Shown piece by piece: positions 30,867-36,608 of a DNA stretch of 36,608 nt. Source of the DNA: an uncultured Lachnospiraceae bacterium. GTDB lineage: Bacteria; Bacillota; Clostridia; Lachnospirales; Lachnospiraceae. The position numbers and the translations under genes were made by a program. Where the stretch lies: assembly GCA_900316805.1 (NCBI GenBank), contig ONEJ01000018.1, positions 1-36,608 on the forward strand. The letters are read 5' to 3'. How positions within the stretch are numbered: position 1 is the stretch's first letter; the number at the start of each line of letters is the position of its first letter. The notes under the pieces were generated by a model, which saw nothing but the letters and a program-made list of their open reading frames with translations, had not been told where the DNA came from and made no database searches.

Positions 30867-31370
30867 ATGGAAGTTTCATTTGATGTGCAGTTACAGCCGA
30901 AGGATCTGTTTCGGTTTAATATCTATCAGACCTACACGGGCATGCAGGGCATATTGTCCATTGTCCTTGGAATTCTTGGTTTTGTGATGGCTGGGCTTTC
31001 TGTGGGCAAAGAGGAAATCCCTTATACAATTATGTATATTGTTGTGGGATTGATTTTCCTGTTTTATATTCCTGTGTCCCTGTGGTTTCGGGCGAAGCAG
31101 TCCTTAAAGACCAACGCGGTTCTGGCAGGAAAGCTTCATTATGAGGTATCCGAGAAAGGAATCCACGTGGTTCAGGGAAGGGAAACCGGAGATCTTCCCT
31201 GGGATGCGGTATACAAGTTGGTTTCCAATAAGCATCAGGTTTTGATCTACACCACCAGAGTCAATGCCTACGTGATTCCCAGAGAGCAGATCGGGAATCA
31301 GTATGAGGGATTCTGTCAGGTGGCCCGGAATGTGTTAAAGCCCTTCCGGCTGAAGCTGAAAAAGAAATAG
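30867..31370 (+). CDS. YcxB-like domain membrane protein
   Basis: A 167-residue protein. Two membrane segments (~28-45 and ~55-75) form the anchor, followed by a soluble YcxB-like C-terminal domain with the pattern YEVSEKGIHVVQGRETGDLPWDAVYKLVSNKHQVLIYTT. Function unknown; common in Firmicutes. It stops 9 bases before tsaE, so it probably opens the t6A transcript. Confidence 0.82.
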   Translation: MEVSFDVQLQPKDLFRFNIYQTYTGMQGILSIVLGILGFVMAGLSVGKEEIPYTIMYIVVGLIFLFYIPVSLWFRAKQSLKTNAVLAGKLHYEVSEKGIHVVQGRETGDLPWDAVYKLVSNKHQVLIYTTRVNAYVIPREQIGNQYEGFCQVARNVLKPFRLKLKKK

Positions 31371-31379
31371 GAGCAGGAA

Positions 31380-31823
31380 ATGAATAATCAGAAGGAAATA
31401 ATATTGGAAACCTTTTCCCCGGAGGAAACCTTTGCCCTGGGAGAGAAAATGGGCCGTGAGGCAAAGCCGGGAGAGGTTTATACATTGATCGGTGACCTGG
31501 GAGTTGGGAAGACCGTGCTGACCCAGGGAATTGCAAAGGGACTGGATATCACGGAGCCCATCTGCAGTCCCACCTTCACCATCGTGCAGGTTTACGAGGA
31601 GGGGAGGATGCCCTTTTACCATTTTGATGTGTACCGGATCGGGGATATTGAGGAGATGGATGAAATCGGGTACGAGGACTATTTTTACGGGGATGGCCTC
31701 TGTATGATCGAGTGGGCAAACCTGATTCAGGAGATCCTGCCGGAGCATTACAGGCAGATCACCATTGAGAAGGAGCCGGAAAAAGGCTTTGATTACCGGA
31801 GAATAACAATCCGTTCTATATAA
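31380..31823 (+). CDS. tsaE: tRNA threonylcarbamoyladenosine biosynthesis ATPase TsaE
   Basis: A 147-residue P-loop protein needed with TsaB and TsaD to form t6A at position 37 of ANN-decoding tRNAs. Walker A GDLGVGKT (~39-46), SPTFTIVQVY, HFDVYRI and the late IEWAN motif are as expected. It is followed 17 bases later by tsaB and, after rimI, rnz and one unknown gene, by tsaD. Confidence 0.95.
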   Translation: MNNQKEIILETFSPEETFALGEKMGREAKPGEVYTLIGDLGVGKTVLTQGIAKGLDITEPICSPTFTIVQVYEEGRMPFYHFDVYRIGDIEEMDEIGYEDYFYGDGLCMIEWANLIQEILPEHYRQITIEKEPEKGFDYRRITIRSI

Positions 31824-31840
31824 GAATAAGAGGTTACAAG

Positions 31841-32554
31841 ATGAAGATACTTGCACTGGACAGTTCCGGCCTTGTGGCCAGCGTGGCTGTCGTAGAAGAT
31901 GATAATTTGCTGGGAGAGTATACCATTAATCATAAGAAGACCCATTCCCAGACCCTGCTTCCGATGCTGGATGAGGTGGTTCAGATGATCGAACTGGATC
32001 TGAATACCATCGATGCCATTGCCGTGTCGGCGGGGCCGGGATCCTTTACAGGTCTTCGCATCGGCTCTGCTACAGCCAAGGGCCTGGGGCTTGCGCTGAA
32101 TAAGCCTATCGTTTCTGTGCCAACGGTGGACGCGCTGGCATATAACCTTTGGGGGAGTCCGGATCTGGTGTGCCCGCTGATGGACGCCAGGAGACAGCAG
32201 GCGTATACGGGATTGTATGAATTTGCAGATGGCCAGATGAATACGGTTCTGCCGGAATGTGCCGTTGGAATTGATGAGATTACGGATAAAGTAAATGCCC
32301 TTGGGAGAAAATGTGTTTTTCTGGGAGACGGAGTTCCCATTTTTGCAGAATACTTAAAGGAGCATTTGTCGGTGCCCTTTACTTTTGCACCGGCTCACTG
32401 CAACAGGCAGCGGGCTTCCGGTGTGGCAGCTCTGGGAGAGATACTTTTTGCCCGGGGAGAAGCAGAAACGGCAGCGGATCACAAGCCGGAATACCTGCGG
32501 TTATCCCAGGCAGAGCGGGAGAGAAAAGAGAAGGAACGGGATTTTCGCATATGA
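31841..32554 (+). CDS. tsaB: tRNA threonylcarbamoyladenosine biosynthesis protein TsaB
   Basis: A 237-residue ASKHA-fold partner of TsaD. The N-terminal ILALDSSG, KTHSQTLLPMLDEV and AVSAGPGSFTGLRIG blocks are diagnostic. The metal-binding and catalytic motifs of TsaD are absent, as usual for this scaffold subunit. Its stop overlaps the rimI start (ATGA). Confidence 0.95.
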   Translation: MKILALDSSGLVASVAVVEDDNLLGEYTINHKKTHSQTLLPMLDEVVQMIELDLNTIDAIAVSAGPGSFTGLRIGSATAKGLGLALNKPIVSVPTVDALAYNLWGSPDLVCPLMDARRQQAYTGLYEFADGQMNTVLPECAVGIDEITDKVNALGRKCVFLGDGVPIFAEYLKEHLSVPFTFAPAHCNRQRASGVAALGEILFARGEAETAADHKPEYLRLSQAERERKEKERDFRI

Positions 32555-32982
32555 TGCTGCGTGAAATGACAGGGGAGGATATCCCGGAGGTTGCTGAAAT
32601 CGAGAGGCAGTGCTTTTCCCAGCCCTGGAGCGAGAAGGGCTTTGCGGAAGGCTTGGAGTCTTCGGCAGTTTTTCTTGTGGCAGAAGAAGAGGGCCGCATC
32701 GCCGGTTATATCGGGATGTATATATCCGTCCCGGAGGGGGAGATCACGAATGTGGCAGTAGCGCCATCCCTTCGGGGCCGAGGCATTGGAAAGACTCTTG
32801 TGGAGGCTATGAAGAAGTGGGCCGTTGACCACAGAGTAACAAGGATCGTCCTTGAAGTCCGTGCCGGCAATGAAGTGGCCATTCATGTTTATGAGCTGAC
32901 AGGCTTTGTGAAGCTGGGAATCAGGAAGAATTTTTACCAGTTTCCTACTGAGGATGCCTTCGTCATGGAAGTGAATCAATAA
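32551..32982 (+). CDS. rimI: Ribosomal protein S18-alanine N-acetyltransferase
   Basis: A 143-residue GNAT acetyltransferase. The acetyl-CoA loop VAPSLRGRGIGKTLVEAM and the C-terminal LEVRAGNEVAIHVYELTGF match RimI. Position between tsaB and tsaD is the usual one in Firmicutes. Start at ATG 32551 (ATG 32554 also possible) overlaps the tsaB stop. Confidence 0.92.
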   Translation: MMLREMTGEDIPEVAEIERQCFSQPWSEKGFAEGLESSAVFLVAEEEGRIAGYIGMYISVPEGEITNVAVAPSLRGRGIGKTLVEAMKKWAVDHRVTRIVLEVRAGNEVAIHVYELTGFVKLGIRKNFYQFPTEDAFVMEVNQ

Positions 32983-33007
32983 TCTTTGTATATAGATAGG
33001 AAAAATT

Positions 33008-33919
33008 ATGTTAGATGTATGTTTGTTGGGAACCGCGGGAATGATGCCGCTGCCGAACCGGTGGCTGACTTCCCTGATGTTACGATACAATGGCAGCAGT
33101 CTTCTGATTGACTGCGGGGAAGGCACCCAGATTGCAATCAAAGAGGCGGGACTTAGTTTTAAACCCATTGATACCCTGTGTGTGACCCATTTTCATGCAG
33201 ATCACATCAGCGGTCTTCCGGGGCTTTTGCTTACCATGGGCAATGCCGAGCGGACAGAGCCTTTGACCATCATTGGTCCCAAAGGACTTAGCCGTGTTGT
33301 GGGGGCGCTTCGTACCATTGCGCCGGAGCTGCCCTTTGAAGTTAAGTGCGTGGAGCTGGAAGATGCAGAGGAGTGGGTGGAACGGAATGGTTACCGGATC
33401 CATGCGTTCAGGGTGAAACACAACGTGGTCTGCTATGGTTACTCCGTTGAAATTGCAAGAGCCGGAAAATTCTCAGCGGAGCGGGCGAAGGAACAGAACA
33501 TTCCGCTGAAGCTGTGGAACCCTCTGCAGAAGGGGCAGACCATGGAAATGGATGGAGTCGTCTATACGCCGGACATGGTTTTAGGACCTGCCCGAAAGGG
33601 ACTTAAGGTCACCTACTGTACGGACAGCCGCCCGGTGGATGCCATCGTGCATGCGGCGGCAAAGTCAGATCTTTTTATCTGCGAGGGAATGTATGCGGAG
33701 AAGGAAAAGCTGGCAAAGGCGAAGCAGTATAAGCATATGACCTTTTATGAGGCGGCTGATATGGCAAAGCGCGCAGAGGTGTCGGAGCTGTGGCTGACCC
33801 ATTTTTCCCCGTCCCTGATAAATGCGAAATCTTATATGCCAAAGGTGCGGGAGATTTTTCCTAACGCACATCTGGGCAAGGATGGCAAAACCGTGGAGCT
33901 TATGTTTCAGGAGGATTAG
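33008..33919 (+). CDS. rnz: Ribonuclease Z (metallo-beta-lactamase fold)
   Basis: A 303-residue tRNA 3'-end endonuclease that trims precursors lacking CCA. Features are LGTAGMMPLPNRWLTS, LIDCGEGTQ, the zinc motif HFHADH (61-66), the arm region around KLWNPLQKG, a distal TYCTDSRP with Asp, and LWLTHFSP with the last His. Such activity would suit the tRNA-Ser genes at the right end of the window, which lack an encoded CCA where visible. Placed within the t6A cluster, between rimI and an unknown gene. Confidence 0.93.
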   Translation: MLDVCLLGTAGMMPLPNRWLTSLMLRYNGSSLLIDCGEGTQIAIKEAGLSFKPIDTLCVTHFHADHISGLPGLLLTMGNAERTEPLTIIGPKGLSRVVGALRTIAPELPFEVKCVELEDAEEWVERNGYRIHAFRVKHNVVCYGYSVEIARAGKFSAERAKEQNIPLKLWNPLQKGQTMEMDGVVYTPDMVLGPARKGLKVTYCTDSRPVDAIVHAAAKSDLFICEGMYAEKEKLAKAKQYKHMTFYEAADMAKRAEVSELWLTHFSPSLINAKSYMPKVREIFPNAHLGKDGKTVELMFQED

Positions 33920-33922
33920 TCT

Positions 33923-34513
33923 ATGAAAAAAGCTGGAATCATCATCGCGGCACTTCTCTGTGCCAGTCTGGTCTGGGGAGGCTTTTATCTGGTAAAACAT
34001 CGCGCGGACACCCATTCCGGCGAAGATAAGCAGCTGACCGCTGTGGAGAAGATTATCATGAAGGATCTGGAGAACAACTATCCCAAAACTCCCCGGGCAG
34101 TGGTAAAGCTGTATAACCAGATCATTTCCGTTTACTATGGACAGGAGTATACGGATGAGGAATTTGAGCAGCTGACCACCCAGGCCAGACTGCTGATGGA
34201 TGATGCCCTTTTGGAAAACAACCCGCTGGATGACTATCGGAAAGCGGTAAAAAATGATGTGTTTTATTACAAAAACAGATCCCGAACCATTCGCCAGACG
34301 GATGTCTGCGACACGAACGAGGTGCAGTACCTGACGGATAAGAGCAACGGAGACCGGCTGGCCTATGTGACGGCTTCTTATTTTGTGCAGGAGAAAGAGG
34401 AATTTGACAAGACCTACCAGAAGTACGTCCTTAGACAGGACAGTGAGGGAAGGTGGAAAATCCTTAGCTATTATCAGATCAAAGGAGAATTGTCAGAACA
34501 GGATGATGAATAA
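33923..34513 (+). CDS. Uncharacterised membrane-anchored protein (DUF6715-like)
   Basis: A 196-residue protein with an N-terminal signal anchor ([23 protein letters not shown], ~2-24) and a soluble extracytoplasmic domain rich in Asp, Glu, Tyr and Lys: [34 protein letters not shown], then [20 protein letters not shown]. This arrangement is typical of a Lachnospiraceae family between rnz and tsaD. Function unknown. It starts 3 bases after the rnz stop and overlaps tsaD by 11 bases, so it is cotranscribed and coupled. Confidence 0.8.
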   Translation: MKKAGIIIAALLCASLVWGGFYLVKHRADTHSGEDKQLTAVEKIIMKDLENNYPKTPRAVVKLYNQIISVYYGQEYTDEEFEQLTTQARLLMDDALLENNPLDDYRKAVKNDVFYYKNRSRTIRQTDVCDTNEVQYLTDKSNGDRLAYVTASYFVQEKEEFDKTYQKYVLRQDSEGRWKILSYYQIKGELSEQDDE

Positions 34514-35537
34514 TATAGACGTAAATAAGGAAATCAAAATACTTGCAATTGAGAGCTCCTGTGATGAGACTGCAGCTGCAGTTGTGGTTAATGGCCGCGA
34601 CATGCGGTCCAATGTAATCTCATCCCAGATTGACCTTCACACGCTGTATGGCGGTGTCGTTCCGGAAATTGCTTCCCGAAAGCATATCGAGAAAATTAAT
34701 CAGGTCATTGAACAGGCACTTTCGGATGCCGGGGTGACACTGGATGATATCGATGCCATCGGCGTAACCTATGGACCCGGCCTTGTAGGGGCGCTTCTTG
34801 TAGGCGTTGCAGAGGCTAAGGCCATCAGCTATGCAAAAAACATTCCACTGGTGGGCGTCCATCATATTGAGGGGCATATCAGCGCCAATTATATCGAAAA
34901 TCCTGATCTGGAACCGCCCTTTCTCTGTCTCGTGGTGTCCGGTGGTCACACGCATCTTGTGAAGGTAAAGGATTATGGATGTTATGAGGTCCTTGGGCGC
35001 ACCAGAGATGATGCGGCGGGAGAGGCTTTTGACAAGGTTGCCCGGGCAATTGGACTTGGTTATCCGGGTGGCCCGAAGATTGAGAAGGTTTCCCACGAGG
35101 GAGATCCGCAGGCGATTGCATTTCCACGAGCCAAAATTGCGGATGGAGAATACGATTTCAGTTTTAGTGGATTAAAGTCGGCAGTGTTAAATTATCTGAA
35201 CGGCTGCCGCATGAAGGGCATTCCGATTAATCAGGCGGATGTTGCAGCTTCCTTCCAACAGTCGGTGACGGATGTGCTGGTAGGCCATGCGAGACATGCC
35301 ATCCGCCAGTATGGATTGAAAAAGTTTGCGATTGCAGGCGGCGTGGCTTCCAACGGAACAATACGGGCTGCCATGGAACAAATGTGTGCCGAGGAGGGAG
35401 TCCGGTTTTATCGTCCGTCTCCGATATTGTGTACGGACAATGCAGCTATGATCGGCGCAGCGGCATACTACGATTTTATTGCCGGAAAAAGAGCGGGACT
35501 GGATTTGAATGCGGTTCCGAATTTGAAACTGGGGTAA
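34503..35537 (+). CDS. tsaD: tRNA N6-adenosine threonylcarbamoyltransferase TsaD
   Basis: A 344-residue catalytic subunit that moves the threonylcarbamoyl group to A37 of tRNA. It carries [40 protein letters not shown], the metal-binding HIEGH (His121, His125), [22 protein letters not shown] and GGVASN, followed by the late Asp in [12 protein letters not shown] 34503 (or 34506) overlaps the previous gene; AAAGGAG lies upstream at longer than ideal spacing, so translation is probably coupled. Confidence 0.95.
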   Translation: MMNNIDVNKEIKILAIESSCDETAAAVVVNGRDMRSNVISSQIDLHTLYGGVVPEIASRKHIEKINQVIEQALSDAGVTLDDIDAIGVTYGPGLVGALLVGVAEAKAISYAKNIPLVGVHHIEGHISANYIENPDLEPPFLCLVVSGGHTHLVKVKDYGCYEVLGRTRDDAAGEAFDKVARAIGLGYPGGPKIEKVSHEGDPQAIAFPRAKIADGEYDFSFSGLKSAVLNYLNGCRMKGIPINQADVAASFQQSVTDVLVGHARHAIRQYGLKKFAIAGGVASNGTIRAAMEQMCAEEGVRFYRPSPILCTDNAAMIGAAAYYDFIAGKRAGLDLNAVPNLKLG

Positions 35538-35540
35538 AGA

Positions 35541-36281
35541 ATGAAAAACGCAAAATATACAGCAATTGTGCTTTCGGCCGGTTCAGGAAGCCGTATGCAC
35601 AGTGAAATTCCCAAACAGTATATGGATTTATGCGGATATCCGGTAATTTATTACAGCCTGAAAGTCTTTGGGGAAAGTCCTGTGGATGATATCATTCTTG
35701 TGACAGGGGCGCAGGATCTGGAATTCTGCCGCCGGGATATTGTCGAGAAATACGGATTTTCGAAGGTAAAGGCTGTAGTTGCAGGAGGAAGCGAGCGCTA
35801 TCTCTCGGTCTATGAAGGCCTTAAGGCGGCTCCGGAGACAGACTATGTACTGATTCACGATGGGGCGAGACCGCTCATCGATGCAGACGCTATCCAAAGA
35901 TCCATGGATACCGTGGAAAAGGATATGGCCTGTGTTCTTGCAGTGCCGGTAAAGGACACCATCAAGATTGCGGACGGGAACGGATTTGCAGATACGACTC
36001 CCGACAGGAGCAGGCTCTGGGCAGTTCAGACACCACAGAGTTTTTCTGCAGCGCTTCTAAAGGAAGCATATCAAAAAATGTTTGCTGCAAAGGCAGATGG
36101 AAAAGTGCTTCCGGCTATCACAGATGACGCGATGCTTGTGGAGCAGATGACCAGCTGCAGGGTGAGACTGGTAGAAGGCAACTATACAAATCTCAAGATA
36201 ACAACACCGGAAGATCTGTTGATTGCCCAGGCTTTTTTAGAATCACGAAAAAATTTAGAAAAAAGTGAAATTACGGCTTGA
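35541..36281 (+). CDS. ispD: 2-C-methyl-D-erythritol 4-phosphate cytidylyltransferase
   Basis: A 246-residue enzyme of the MEP isoprenoid pathway that adds CMP to methylerythritol phosphate. The nucleotide loop VLSAGSGSRMHSEIPKQY, VAGGSERYLSVYEGL, LIHDGARPL, PVKDTIK, VQTPQSF and the C-terminal KITTPEDL are diagnostic. It starts 3 bases after tsaD, so it is the last gene of the operon. Confidence 0.95.
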   Translation: MKNAKYTAIVLSAGSGSRMHSEIPKQYMDLCGYPVIYYSLKVFGESPVDDIILVTGAQDLEFCRRDIVEKYGFSKVKAVVAGGSERYLSVYEGLKAAPETDYVLIHDGARPLIDADAIQRSMDTVEKDMACVLAVPVKDTIKIADGNGFADTTPDRSRLWAVQTPQSFSAALLKEAYQKMFAAKADGKVLPAITDDAMLVEQMTSCRVRLVEGNYTNLKITTPEDLLIAQAFLESRKNLEKSEITA

Positions 36282-36306
36282 CACTCATAGATAATGATGG
36301 TAATAT
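36278..36306 (+). promoter_or_regulatory. Promoter of the tRNA-Ser genes
   Basis: TTGACA (36278-36283), 17-bp spacer, TAATAT (36301-36306). The -35 overlaps the ispD stop codon; tRNA starts 37 bases downstream of the -10. Confidence 0.8.
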
Positions 36307-36342
36307 ATGACTTGCGCTGATTCAGGCGCGGACAACTGATAT

Positions 36343-36428
36343 GGAGAGGTATCGAAGTGGTCATAACGAGGCGGTCTTGAAAACCGTTTGCCTGCAAGGG
36401 CACATGGGTTCGAATCCCATCCTCTCCG
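36343..36428 (+). tRNA. tRNA-Ser (UGA)
   Basis: Acceptor GGAGAGG (36343-36349) pairs with CCTCTCC (36421-36427), discriminator G36428. The anticodon arm GCGGT-CTTGAAA-ACCGT presents TGA (serine UCA). A long variable arm typical of class II tRNA-Ser follows, and the T-arm TGGGTTCGAATCCCA is perfect. CCA is not encoded. Confidence 0.96.
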
Positions 36429-36446
36429 TTTGGCAAAGGTGCCGGC

Positions 36447-36475
36447 AGAAAAGAATTCGTAAGAATTCTTTTTCT
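36447..36475 (+). terminator. AT-rich hairpin after tRNA-Ser (UGA), possible terminator
   Basis: AAAAGAATTC (36449-36458) and GAATTCTTTT (36463-36472) pair around GTAA, with a T-rich 3' side. Low GC content makes it weak; it may be a processing site instead. Confidence 0.45.
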
Positions 36476-36526
36476 TCTGAAAAACGATTGCCGATATATG
36501 CTTTATCGTGTGTAGAGCAGCTTTGT

Positions 36527-36608
36527 GGAGAAGTACCCAAGCTGGCCGAAGGGACACCCCTGGAAAGGGTGCAGGTCGTTAATAGCGGCGCGAGGGTTCA
36601 AATCCCTC
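36527..36608 (+). tRNA. tRNA-Ser (GGA), partial at window edge
   Basis: Starts with GGAGAAG. The anticodon arm ACCC-CTGGAAA-GGGT presents GGA (serine UCC). A long variable arm and the T-arm AGGGTTCAAATCCCT follow, and the window ends inside the 3' acceptor strand. Confidence 0.93.

Overview
The window looks like a chromosomal segment of a low-to-medium GC anaerobic Firmicute, most likely a member of the Lachnospiraceae (Clostridia). Support: Clostridia-type gene families (DUF975, DUF2752, DUF4190, YcxB-like, DUF6715-like, XRE-Uma2 fusion, AbrB-MGT-YoaK cassette), strong AGGAGG-type ribosome binding sites, canonical TTGACA-N17-TATAAT promoters, an FMN riboswitch in front of ribU, and a clustered t6A operon. 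I cannot name the genus from sequence alone.

Layout. 1-7.5 kb: tail of an unidentified gene, an XRE-Uma2 protein, L-lactate dehydrogenase, a TrmH-type RNA methyltransferase, a minus-strand cassette (AbrB-like regulator, MGT-type glycosyltransferase, DUF1275 membrane protein), a membrane-sensor gene fragment and a PAS/degenerate GGDEF/EAL phosphodiesterase. 7.5-13.8 kb: a sulfur/cysteine region. It holds a Cys-Cys-Cys leader peptide with terminator, a truncated serine acetyltransferase, a YezD-like protein, a short tRNA-Cys-like sequence, a JAMM (M67) peptidase, a ThiS-ThiF-rhodanese fusion, a Family 2A encapsulin shell and a cysteine desulfurase with a long N-terminal extension, i.e. the encapsulated cargo. 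A 166-bp MITE and a related 46-bp remnant bracket the last four genes.

13.8-18.9 kb: response regulator, a histidine kinase with an internal deletion, and a MacB/FtsX-type ABC transporter. 18.9-22 kb: a solitary SNF2-family ATPase, then a transsulfuration-enzyme pseudogene whose promoter carries the same putative operator as the two sulfur promoters near 7.6 and 8.55 kb. 22-26 kb: uracil permease and four small membrane or metalloprotease-like genes. 26-36.6 kb: tex, a secreted protein of unknown function, FMN riboswitch-ribU, YcxB-like protein, tsaE-tsaB-rimI-rnz-(unknown)-tsaD-ispD, then tRNA-Ser(UGA) and the start of tRNA-Ser(GGA).

Most interesting: the 8.6-13.7 kb module. The desulfurase would release sulfur from cysteine inside a protein shell. 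The adjacent carrier/E1-like/rhodanese fusion and JAMM peptidase resemble the CysO-MoeZ-Mec route of protein-bound thiocarboxylate cysteine synthesis. The carrier domain is fused through its di-glycine to the E1-like domain, so it would need a cut, and the neighbouring JAMM peptidase is a candidate for making it. Several genes in and near the module (cysE, the transsulfuration enzyme, the kinase, possibly the tRNA) carry internal deletions, so either the region is decaying or the assembly needs checking.
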